Assembly: GCA_044356305.1 (NCBI GenBank)
Contig: JBIKWM010000045.1
Coordinates: 1-23,311 of the forward strand
DNA: 23,311 bases
Source of the DNA: JBIKWM01 sp044356305
Lineage (GTDB): Bacteria; Bacteroidota; Bacteroidia; UBA10329
Direction: 5' to 3'
Under the pieces are notes generated by a model. It was not told where the DNA came from. It searched no databases and saw only the letters and a program-made list of their open reading frames with translations. Below, in pieces: positions 1-7,082 of the stretch (position 1 is its first letter; the number at the start of each line of letters is the position of its first letter). The translations under genes and the position numbers were made by a program.

Positions 1-477
1 CGTCTCAAGTCATACGAAGATTCGCTTGAGTGCATGATAAAAGTTTATGAATCAGTTCATGCAAACCCAACGGGAATTAAAACCTATCTTAAAAGTCTTA
101 AAGATTTTCGTTCTGGTGTAGAATCTAAATTGAATGAAATGGGGTATGTGCCTGAATCCAAATTGAATATGCGACAACTGCTAAAGAAATTAAATTCAGA
201 GGACAAGTATATTCTCTACAAAATGTTTTCTGAAACTGTGCACGGAGTGCATTCTACGTCCAGTCTCTATCAAAAGAATCTTGGCACTGAAAAGAAGTTT
301 GGTGAATTTATTAGTGAAGCGGATTGGATATTGATTTACCACGCGGTTTGGCCTGCCTTCGAATTAGCAGCAAACGGCCTGCATCGAAGGTGTTCCGTTT
401 CTCATGGCTCTATGTACGATGAGTCATTTACCTCCGAATTTCAGTCATTACTGAGTGTCAATGAAACTCTGAGATGA
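1..477 (+). CDS. Unrecognised protein, 5' end outside window
   Basis: The reading frame is open to the first base of the window, so the 158 residues visible are probably the C-terminal part of a longer protein. The first internal ATG is at 34 and has no obvious ribosome binding site. The segment is mostly helical in character and lacks a signal peptide or membrane segment. A stretch reading FSETVHGVHSTSSLY (about residues 77-91 counted from the window edge) resembles the S-x-x-x-HG pattern seen in DUF5677-type proteins, but this is a weak family impression only. Its stop overlaps the start of the next gene by ATGA at 474-477, so the two are probably translated together. The base composition is more A+T-rich than the genes from 2203 onward, which fits acquisition by transfer. 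Function unknown. Confidence 0.7.
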   Translation, partial: RLKSYEDSLECMIKVYESVHANPTGIKTYLKSLKDFRSGVESKLNEMGYVPESKLNMRQLLKKLNSEDKYILYKMFSETVHGVHSTSSLYQKNLGTEKKFGEFISEADWILIYHAVWPAFELAANGLHRRCSVSHGSMYDESFTSEFQSLLSVNETLR

Positions 478-1283
478 GGAGAGATTCAAATCATGACCGC
501 GTTTCACGCGCAGCATGGTCGTTTACCCCTCTGGAACAAGAAATTCTAAAACCTAAGCCCTATAACACAAGCATGAATCACTTTTCAAGCTATATAGAAG
601 CTCAAGCTGCCCGAGTGCTAACTGGCATTGAGGACGATCTGAATGCAAAGTCAAGGAGTGAACTCATTAACCTGTGCTTCAACAGGTATCTTGAATCCGA
701 TTACAAGTCGGTCACCAAGTTCAAAGCCTTTCATAAGTACTATTTTGAGATTGGGACAAAGCCAGAGGCGGAGAAGTTCTTCAACACATTCAAAGGACAG
801 TATTCATTGCAGGGAGTAAGTGAAGAATATATGTTAAGGCTCAATAAGGCCCTCCCTGAGATCAAACGCCTCATCGCCAATGATGATCTTGTAACGCTAT
901 ACTTCACTTATTTCTTTCAGGTCAGTTCAAAAGTGAAGAACAATGCAGATGGAGCAAAGACCCATGGTTCATTCTTCACCAAACTGGTACACACCTTCAA
1001 TCGCGAAGGCTACACACCCTTGGACAACCCCATGCGGGACCACTTTAAACTACAAAACGAGAGCTTTTTCATCGCCATGCTGATTGTCAGCAAAGCCTTC
1101 AAACTTTGGTGCGATAGCTATAGAACCCAAGCAGATGAACTCAAGAAAGAACTCGCATTAGCCATGACCAAGGGGGAAATTGGCCCTATCTCTGCTTCTG
1201 ACATCACCGATATGAAGCTGATGGATACCATTTATTGGGCAATTGCCAATGGCATGAGCACAGATAATTCTGATCTGGAATGA
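474..1283 (+). CDS. Unrecognised 269-aa protein, middle gene of accessory cassette
   Basis: The gene starts in a 4-base ATGA overlap with the upstream gene and ends in another ATGA overlap with the downstream gene, which strongly implies a single co-translated unit. I do not recognise the family. The protein appears soluble and mainly helical. The most conspicuous segment is residues 165-185, where T169-K170, H173, F175-N176 and P182-L183-D184-N185 recur in a pattern I associate loosely with hypothetical proteins carrying an S/T-K-x-x-H ... P-x-D motif. Whether that is catalytic is unknown. An in-frame internal ATG at 573 (residue 34) is an alternative start if the arginine-rich N terminus is not translated, but the overlap favours 474. 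Confidence 0.75.
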   Translation: MRRDSNHDRVSRAAWSFTPLEQEILKPKPYNTSMNHFSSYIEAQAARVLTGIEDDLNAKSRSELINLCFNRYLESDYKSVTKFKAFHKYYFEIGTKPEAEKFFNTFKGQYSLQGVSEEYMLRLNKALPEIKRLIANDDLVTLYFTYFFQVSSKVKNNADGAKTHGSFFTKLVHTFNREGYTPLDNPMRDHFKLQNESFFIAMLIVSKAFKLWCDSYRTQADELKKELALAMTKGEIGPISASDITDMKLMDTIYWAIANGMSTDNSDLE

Positions 1284-1945
1284 CCTACCAAGACCTCCAT
1301 CGACTACGACAGCAATCAGAAGCCCCGTCAGGCTTCATCAATTACAACCACACGGTCCTCACGGCTGTTCATTCAGATGATGTGCTCGACCCCTTTGAGC
1401 GTTGGCACGGTCACAGGAATCCTGACATCCTGTTGGTTGGCCAGGATTGGGGCAACATAGAGTATTTCTCTGCTAATCAGGGCCGAGATGCGAACACCAA
1501 TCCAACATGTAGGAATTTGAGCCAGTTGTTTCTGGCGGCTGGCATTGACATCGGTTCGCCATCGGCCCCAAAAACAGAACGTGCCCTTCACTTCACCAAC
1601 ATCATCCCTTTCTTGCGCATTGGCAACATGCAGAAAGATGAGTCGGTAACCATCAACTCGGCCATCATCAAAAGCATGGCCGAACGATTCTTTCGTCCCT
1701 TGGTCTTGGAAGTACTCCGTCCAAAAGTCATCATCACATTGGGCCGTTGGCCATTGGTAGGTGTTGCTCATGCCTTCTCATACAGCGATAAAGTGGGTTC
1801 CATGAAAGAGATGATGAGTCACGGGCCCTTGCAGATGGGTGGAATTCAGGTTTATCCCATGTATCACTGCGGTGCGTTGGGCTTGGTCAACAGACCACTG
1901 CCTGCCCAAAAGGAAGATTGGTCCAAGCTCAATGGGAAAATCTAA
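1280..1945 (+). CDS. Uracil-DNA glycosylase superfamily protein
   Basis: This 221-aa protein has the layout of the uracil-DNA glycosylase fold. A hydrophobic strand DILLV leads into GQDWG at residues 54-58, which matches the motif-A position (GQDPY in family 1) and keeps an aspartate (D56) where the family has its water-activating residue. TNIIPF at 106-111 follows, with an asparagine (N107) in the expected middle region, then the strand PKVIITLG at 148-155, and YHCGALG at 195-201 in place of the usual H-P-S motif B, with H196 retained. Members excise uracil or other deaminated bases, but the altered motif B means the substrate cannot be stated. The start overlaps the upstream stop by ATGA. 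It is the last gene of the A+T-richer cassette, so a DNA-repair or defence-related role for the cassette is an inference only. Confidence 0.8.
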   Translation: MTYQDLHRLRQQSEAPSGFINYNHTVLTAVHSDDVLDPFERWHGHRNPDILLVGQDWGNIEYFSANQGRDANTNPTCRNLSQLFLAAGIDIGSPSAPKTERALHFTNIIPFLRIGNMQKDESVTINSAIIKSMAERFFRPLVLEVLRPKVIITLGRWPLVGVAHAFSYSDKVGSMKEMMSHGPLQMGGIQVYPMYHCGALGLVNRPLPAQKEDWSKLNGKI

Positions 1946-1994
1946 GTAATTCATAGGGTTGATTACAAAGGCAAGTCCCCCGCAGAAATATTAT

Positions 1995-2133
1995 TTCAGC
2001 CCATAACCAGAGCGGTCCATTGCCGCCTTCACCTCCTCCTCAAGCAGTCCTCACGGCCCTATTCGTCCAGCTTCACCACCCGTTGCACGGCCTCGTTCAG
2101 GCGCACCACAGAGTAGAGTGTGAGTGCTTCCAT
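1995..2133 (-). other. Possible degraded coding remnants
   Basis: On the minus strand, 2133-2059 reads as a 24-codon frame starting MEALTLYSVVRLNEA and ending TAG. About 10 bases later a second frame encodes LLEEEVKAAMDRSGYGLK before a stop near 1995. Both have protein-like composition but neither makes a gene, and they are in different frames separated by stops. They may be the decayed 3' end of a gene disrupted when the neighbouring cassette arrived. I do not recognise a parent family, and chance is possible. Confidence 0.25.
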
Positions 2134-2136
2134 TAA

Positions 2137-2200
2137 CCTGACCCCCTGAAAACCTGACCCCCTGAAGGCCTGACCCCCTGACCCTCTGAAAGCCTGATCC
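2137..2200. repeat. Tandem array of eight 8-bp units, consensus CCTGAnnn
   Basis: Reading the plus strand in strict 8-base phase gives CCTGACCC, CCTGAAAA, CCTGACCC, CCTGAAGG, CCTGACCC, CCTGACCC, TCTGAAAG, CCTGATCC. The CTGA core is present in all eight units, and the last three bases vary, with CCC most frequent. The array ends three bases before the bestrophin stop codon and lies between the two converging gene blocks. Its role is unknown. It could be slippage-generated. Confidence 0.85.
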
Positions 2201-2202
2201 GC

Positions 2203-3069
2203 TCATTCCCTCAATAGCTCCTTCAGATTGGCATCGATGGTGTCGGTAAGGGCATCGGTGGGCAGATCGTTCGCATCGCGTCCAAATGGGTCCTCAATCT
2301 CTTCAGCGATCAGCTCCAGCGAGGCCAGGATGTAGAATACGAATGCCGTGATGGGCACGGTCATATATCCGAACTCGTTCACAAGCCCTACAGGGAGCGT
2401 GATGACATAGATGAAGATGGTCTTTTTGATGAATGCCCCATAGCTGTAGGGTATGGGCGATCGCTTGATGCGCTCGCATGCCCCGATCAGGTCGGTCAGG
2501 GCCGATATGTGGGCATCGAGGGCCAGCAATTGCTGCTCAGACAGGGTGCCCTCTTGGCGCAGACGCAGCAGGTGGGCATAGAGGTCGGCCATGATGGCGT
2601 TGGGCACGTGTTTCTGCGCCAGCCAGTGTTCTATATTCAATTGTGGGGCATGCTCAAGGTCGTTGGACACCACCCCGTTGCGCAGGTGTTCCTTGGTGGC
2701 TCGCACCCAGTTCACGGTGAGCAGGCGCAGCACTTCGCGTGTGGGGCTGTCGGTCACTGCTGCGCGGAGCCTGATGGCCAGGTTGCGCGTGGTATTCACC
2801 ATGCCGCCCCATGCCTTGCGGCCCTCCCACCAACGGTCGTAGGCAGAGTTGGTGCGGAACACCAACAGCATCGACACCACAAAACCCACCAGCGAGTGCA
2901 GTGCCAACGTGCTGCGTACCCGCAGTTGCAGCAGTTCCATATCGATGTAGCAGAAAACGGCCGTGAACAGGCCCAGAAGGCCTATGGTGGGTAGCAGCTT
3001 GAGCATCGTATCGCTCTTGTGCAACCGGAATATGATGCCGAACCAGGCCTTGGGGTCGTAATTGATCAT
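2203..3069 (-). CDS. Bestrophin-family membrane channel protein
   Basis: This 288-aa protein matches bacterial bestrophins (YneE/RFP-TM family), inner-membrane anion- or cation-conducting channels that assemble as oligomers. The diagnostic stretch FRTNSAYDRWWEGRKAWGG follows two N-terminal hydrophobic segments (about residues 25-45 and 55-72). The conserved ERIKRSPIPYSYGAFIKK precedes a second hydrophobic pair (about 215-255), and the acidic EEIEDPFGRDANDLP motif lies near the C terminus. Length is normal for the family. The start lies in a 4-base ATGA overlap with the glycosyltransferase stop (3066-3069), so it is the last gene of a coupled minus-strand operon. The ion carried cannot be told from sequence. 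Confidence 0.93.
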   Translation of the reverse strand: MINYDPKAWFGIIFRLHKSDTMLKLLPTIGLLGLFTAVFCYIDMELLQLRVRSTLALHSLVGFVVSMLLVFRTNSAYDRWWEGRKAWGGMVNTTRNLAIRLRAAVTDSPTREVLRLLTVNWVRATKEHLRNGVVSNDLEHAPQLNIEHWLAQKHVPNAIMADLYAHLLRLRQEGTLSEQQLLALDAHISALTDLIGACERIKRSPIPYSYGAFIKKTIFIYVITLPVGLVNEFGYMTVPITAFVFYILASLELIAEEIEDPFGRDANDLPTDALTDTIDANLKELLRE

Positions 3070-4511
3070 GGTCGGGTATGCGATGTTCTCAACTCAAACG
3101 CCCTTACATCGCCTTTTGCATAGACCATGTGGCCCAGCAAAGGTGCTATGTTCGTATCGTTCTCCACAGTTCGGCTCACGCTCACCAGGTGGGTGGCGCC
3201 CTGGGCCATGTAGTCATCGAGCCACTCGCGGTACAGCACATCGCTGTTAAAGGCCCAGCCGTGCCTGCGCAGATGGTACAGGAATATGCGCTGGCTCACA
3301 TCGTTGCCCACCACACACAGTGCCCCGGGCGGCAGTATCTGGCGCAGCAGGGCCGCGTGCTCCCACAGTTGGGCATTGAGGCCCGTGGGCTTCCAGCGCA
3401 CATCGGCCTTGAGGTAGCAGGTAACGGGCAGCACAGCCAGTGGCACCAGTACAGTTCGGGCCCACCGTGGGCTGCTCAGCACGGCACCCACCCCAGCGCC
3501 CACCGCGCAGAACAGGAGGGGGAACAGCGGGAACAGGTAATAGTCGTGCGCCTTGCCTATGGGGTGCAGCTCGTAGAGGTAATAGGCCATGGCCGTTGGG
3601 ATGCACAGCAGCACCGGTGCCAGGCGGGAGTCACGAAACAGCCCTTTGCGCCACAGCACCGCAGCGCCTATGATGAAGAACGGCACGTTGGCGTAGTTCA
3701 GGATCATCTCGGGCAGCATCATGGTCCACACATACTTCAATATCTCGAAGGTGCCGGCACTGCCAGTGCTGTCTCCGCTCAGCACCACATTGCCCGCCCA
3801 ATCGGGCATCACCCAGGCATACCAGGCCGCCACGGGGGCCATGATCAGCATGGCGGCCATCAGTGCCAAGAGTGCCTTTCTTTTATCATCACCCCAAAGA
3901 GTGAAAAGGGCAGGCAGCATACAGGGCGCCAGCACTATGAAGGGCAGCTTGCAGGCCGTGGCCAACGCCAGTGGCACGGTGCCAAATAGGAGTTTTTTGT
4001 GTGATGGAAGGGCCGATGTGCCCACGGCCAATGCTACCGTTCCGAAGGCCAGGGCCAGCAGATCGGGCATGGGGTTGATGGAGTAATAATAGAACAATGG
4101 ACTGAACACCATGCAGATGCCGGCTATGGTGGCTGTGGTGGCCCGCGCACCGAGATGTAGCAACAACCTGTGAAAGGCGAACAGGATACCCAGGCTGCAT
4201 ACCCAACCCAAGAGCCGCGACCACAACGGACGGTCGCCAAACAGGCGGTAGGGCACCGCCCAAACCCATTGCATCAGCGGAAACTCGTACCGTTCTATGG
4301 TGGTGCCGTTGCGCACCGCTCCCAGACGTGGGTCGAGTATGTTGGCATCCTCGTAGGCGAAACACAGGATAGTGGTCTGGGTCTGGGTCTGCCGCCAACT
4401 GTGGTAGCCGCTGAACTCCTGGTCCATGTGCCCTGCACGCATTGCAAGACTGATGATGGCCGCCACCAGCACCGGCCCGAATCCGGTCAGACGCTTCAAT
4501 GCCTCAGACAT
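3066..4511 (-). CDS. Polytopic glycosyltransferase, ArnT/PMT (GT39)-like
   Basis: This 481-aa protein is an integral membrane protein with roughly ten hydrophobic segments across residues 12-365 followed by a soluble C-terminal domain of about 100 residues. The first loop carries YHSWRQTQTQ (36-45), the usual position of the conserved polar and charged loop of polyprenyl-phosphate-sugar-dependent glycosyltransferases (RgtA/B/C/D-like, PMT_2 clan). A second loop reads YYSINPMPDLLAL, matching the D/E-P-x-P...L pattern of this clan. These enzymes move a sugar from a lipid carrier to an acceptor on the outer side of the inner membrane, and the acceptor here is unknown. The start overlaps the upstream RNase-like gene by 8 bases (ATGTCTGA), and the stop overlaps the bestrophin start by 4. 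Confidence 0.85.
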   Translation of the reverse strand: MSEALKRLTGFGPVLVAAIISLAMRAGHMDQEFSGYHSWRQTQTQTTILCFAYEDANILDPRLGAVRNGTTIERYEFPLMQWVWAVPYRLFGDRPLWSRLLGWVCSLGILFAFHRLLLHLGARATTATIAGICMVFSPLFYYYSINPMPDLLALAFGTVALAVGTSALPSHKKLLFGTVPLALATACKLPFIVLAPCMLPALFTLWGDDKRKALLALMAAMLIMAPVAAWYAWVMPDWAGNVVLSGDSTGSAGTFEILKYVWTMMLPEMILNYANVPFFIIGAAVLWRKGLFRDSRLAPVLLCIPTAMAYYLYELHPIGKAHDYYLFPLFPLLFCAVGAGVGAVLSSPRWARTVLVPLAVLPVTCYLKADVRWKPTGLNAQLWEHAALLRQILPPGALCVVGNDVSQRIFLYHLRRHGWAFNSDVLYREWLDDYMAQGATHLVSVSRTVENDTNIAPLLGHMVYAKGDVRAFELRTSHTRP

Positions 4512-5904
4512 CGTACACCTGATGCCGAATGGGCATGTGGATGTTGCTGAAACCCATGCCGTGCAGGTGCTTCTTCAGTTCCACCATGTACTCAGGCTCT
4601 CCATGAACTAGGAAAAGCTCGCCCACCTGTCTCGCATCCTGACACGATAGCCAGCGCATCAGCTCTTTCTGGTCGCCATGCGCGCTATACGATTGTATCA
4701 CGCGCACATTGGCCCGCACCTCATATTCATCCCCGAAAATCCTCACCGTCTTCTCTCCGGCCCGCAGCCGGCCTGCCAAGGAGTATGGCCCGGCATAACC
4801 CACTATAAGAATGGTGTTGGCCTCATTGCCTATGTTATGCAGAATGTGGTGCTTCACGCGGCCCGCCTCGGCCATGCCCGATGCCGATATGATTACGCAG
4901 GGCTCCCTGCTCTCGTTCAGGTGCTGCGATGCCTCTCGGGTGGGGATGTAAGACAGCTGCGGGAAGCTGAAGGGGTCGGGTCTTCGCTGAGCAAAGTCGC
5001 GCACCTCGTCATTCAGCAGGTCAAGATGCTCGCGGGTGGCATCGGTGGCGTGCTGTGCCAACGGACTGTCCACATACACCTTCACATCGGGCAGCAGGCC
5101 GTAGAATTCAAGTCGGCTCAGGGCATACACGATCTCTTGGGTGCGCCCCAGGCTGAATGCGGGAATGATCACCTTGCCGCGTCTGCTCACACAGGTGTCG
5201 GTTATGGCCTCAAGCAGTTCCTGCCCGGGATCCAGCTCCAAAGGGTGCAGGCGGTCGCCATAGGTCGATTCGCACAGGATCACATCGGCCTGAGGGAACG
5301 AGTGCGGGTCGGGCATCAGTTGGGCATCGTAGCGGCCCACATCGCCACTGAATGCCACACGCACCTTGCGGCCTTCTTCCTTTAGGGTGAGGTGTGCCAT
5401 GGCACTGCCCAGTATGTGCCCGTTTGGAATGAGCTGCACCTGCACGCGGTCGCTTATGGCAATGGTCTTATCCACAGGCAATGGCACAAAGCGGTCGAGT
5501 GCAGCCTTGGCATCGTCCTCGGTGTAGAGCGGTTCCAGCCTGGGTTTGCCCTGGGCGGCCCTGCGTTTGTTGATAAAGGCCACATCGGCCTCAATGATGT
5601 GGGCACTGTCCATCAGCATGAAAGAGCAGATGTCGGCCGTGGCCTCGGTGCAGTACACCTTGCCTTTGTATCCCTGTTTTATAAGGCGCGGCAGCAGACC
5701 GCTATGGTCAATGTGCGCGTGGGTCAGTATCACATGGTCCACCTGGGTCGGATTGAACCCGAAGTGGCGGTTCAGGTCATCGGTCTCGGCTCCCATGCCC
5801 TGAAACATGCCGCAGTCCAGCAATATGCGCTCGCCACCTTCCAAGGTGATGAGGTGTTTACTGCCCGTTACGGTCTGGGCTGCTCCGTGAAAGGTTATCT
5901 GCAT
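4504..5904 (-). CDS. MBL-fold beta-CASP RNA-processing exonuclease
   Basis: This 466-aa protein has the full metallo-beta-lactamase plus beta-CASP layout of CPSF73/YsH1-type ribonucleases. Zinc ligands are visible as HAHIDH at 62-67, H163 in GHILGSA and D188 in SGDVGRYD. The beta-CASP part shows CESTYGDR, the motif-A region YVDSPLA, the motif-B region ISASGMAEAGRVKHH, and a late YSAHGDQKEL histidine. It probably cleaves or trims RNA in the cytoplasm. It is the first gene of the minus-strand operon with the glycosyltransferase and bestrophin, and it faces the stress-protein operon across a 141-bp spacer. A link between RNA processing and the two membrane genes is not obvious from sequence. Confidence 0.92.
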   Translation of the reverse strand: MQITFHGAAQTVTGSKHLITLEGGERILLDCGMFQGMGAETDDLNRHFGFNPTQVDHVILTHAHIDHSGLLPRLIKQGYKGKVYCTEATADICSFMLMDSAHIIEADVAFINKRRAAQGKPRLEPLYTEDDAKAALDRFVPLPVDKTIAISDRVQVQLIPNGHILGSAMAHLTLKEEGRKVRVAFSGDVGRYDAQLMPDPHSFPQADVILCESTYGDRLHPLELDPGQELLEAITDTCVSRRGKVIIPAFSLGRTQEIVYALSRLEFYGLLPDVKVYVDSPLAQHATDATREHLDLLNDEVRDFAQRRPDPFSFPQLSYIPTREASQHLNESREPCVIISASGMAEAGRVKHHILHNIGNEANTILIVGYAGPYSLAGRLRAGEKTVRIFGDEYEVRANVRVIQSYSAHGDQKELMRWLSCQDARQVGELFLVHGEPEYMVELKKHLHGMGFSNIHMPIRHQVYDV

Positions 5905-5965
5905 GGGTTCAGTTCAAGGTTTTGGAGGGGGGAATGGAATGAGGATGCGGAAGAGCAGTACTGAC

Positions 5966-5978
5966 AAAAATCATTTTT
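5966..5978. promoter_or_regulatory. A+T-rich palindrome between divergent operons
   Basis: AAAAATCATTTTT is a perfect inverted repeat with a single central base, in the spacer between the divergent RNase and stress-protein operons. On the minus strand, GATTTTTG at 5972-5965 differs at one position from the Bacteroidota -7 consensus TAnnTTTG and would suit the RNase operon. It may be a regulator site or simply A+T-rich promoter DNA. Confidence 0.35.
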
Positions 5979-6045
5979 ACAGATGACCACTCTCAAAAAA
6001 GCAGGCACCGCAGCCTTGGAATTTCGTGACCGATTGAATCGCAGA

Positions 6046-6882
6046 ATGGCCAGGGTACTCATACCGACCGACTTCTCTGACAATGCCAAGCGGGCCGAAA
6101 GGTACGCCCTTATGCTGTTCGGCCCCAGCAGCCACTATACGCTGTTGTCAACATTCGAGGTGCCACACTCGGGCGCCACCATGCTCATTTCCATCACCGA
6201 TATCCTGCAAAAAGACTCGCTTGAACTTCTTAACGATGAGAAGGCCAGCCTCGAGCACGAGTTTCCGGATGTGGTGGACCGTATCACGGTACATACCGAG
6301 GCTGGAGTACCCGACCTGGCGGTGGAGAAGCTGAGTCGTCTCGGCCGCTGCGATGTGGTGGTGATGGGCACCCGTGGTGCAAGTGGCATCAAGGCCGCGC
6401 TGGTGGGCAGCAACACATCGGCCACCGTTCAGCGCAGCCATTGCCCGGTACTGGCAGTCCCGGCCAAGGCCCGGCTCAAGGCCCCGGCCCGCATCTTGTT
6501 CGCGGCCGACAACATCAGCCTCAATGATCCCGACCTACCAGCCATGCTCCTCGATGTGGCACGTATGTGGGACAGCGAGGTCATCCTGCTCAACGTGGTG
6601 AAGGAGAGTGATCTGGGCCACGTGGGTGTGGCACCGGGAGTGAGCACCGAACCGATCAACTATTACGAAGGCGTGCGCCATTCATACCGCTTCATCGCAG
6701 CCGAGGACCCCGAAGAGGGTATCGAGAGATTTCTGCGGGACAATGAGGTGGATATGATCTGCATGGTCAACCGCAGGACCGACCTCGTGAGCCGCCTTTT
6801 CAATCGCAGCATCAGCAACAGGCTGGTGCTGCATACCGAGACACCATTACTCATCATCCATCAGAAAGACATCTTACCATGA
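6046..6882 (+). CDS. Tandem-domain universal stress protein
   Basis: This 278-aa protein carries two UspA folds. The N terminus MARVLIPTDFSDNA is the standard first strand of the family, which is why I prefer the ATG at 6046 over the in-frame ATG at 5983 that would add 21 unrelated residues. No clear ribosome binding site supports either. The first domain ends with the ATP-binding signature G-2x-G-9x-G-S (G108, G111, G121-S122). The second domain, from about residue 145, keeps the fold pattern but lacks the glycines, so only the first is expected to bind nucleotide. Proteins of this type support survival under stress. The stop overlaps the start of the small membrane gene by ATGA. Confidence 0.9.
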   Translation: MARVLIPTDFSDNAKRAERYALMLFGPSSHYTLLSTFEVPHSGATMLISITDILQKDSLELLNDEKASLEHEFPDVVDRITVHTEAGVPDLAVEKLSRLGRCDVVVMGTRGASGIKAALVGSNTSATVQRSHCPVLAVPAKARLKAPARILFAADNISLNDPDLPAMLLDVARMWDSEVILLNVVKESDLGHVGVAPGVSTEPINYYEGVRHSYRFIAAEDPEEGIERFLRDNEVDMICMVNRRTDLVSRLFNRSISNRLVLHTETPLLIIHQKDILP

Positions 6883-7064
6883 AAAAATCGACCATCGGCT
6901 GGATCATTGTCATTGTCTGCGCAGTGCTGTTCGCCTATCCGGCCTACCTCCATCTGCCCATCGGCAATGCATTCCTTAACATGCTGTGCTACGTGGGCCT
7001 CGAACTGGGTATTATCATTGCTCTGATCATAGGGTTGAGTGACCCTGAGCCTCATGCACACTGA
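6879..7064 (+). CDS. Small two-TM membrane protein between stress proteins
   Basis: This 61-aa protein starts in a 4-base ATGA overlap with the preceding universal stress gene and ends 18 bases before the next one. It has two hydrophobic segments, about residues 6-24 and 34-53, separated by a short loop containing YLHLPIGN, and a charged C-terminal tail ending in EPHAH. The family is not recognised. Its position suggests it is a membrane partner or cargo of the stress operon, but this rests on context alone. Confidence 0.75.
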   Translation: MKKSTIGWIIVIVCAVLFAYPAYLHLPIGNAFLNMLCYVGLELGIIIALIIGLSDPEPHAH

Positions 7065-7082
7065 TCTGACAAAGGGAACATC

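Noticed and set aside
3078..3989. Long plus-strand open frame opposite the glycosyltransferase
   Set aside because: Histidine- and glutamine-rich shadow of a G+C-rich membrane-protein gene on the other strand. The same holds for the long antisense frames at 4678-5964, 6861-7808 and 9373-10023.
5983..6045. N-terminal 21-residue extension of the first universal stress protein
   Set aside because: The residues do not match the family, whose first strand begins at the ATG at 6046. Kept only as an alternative start.
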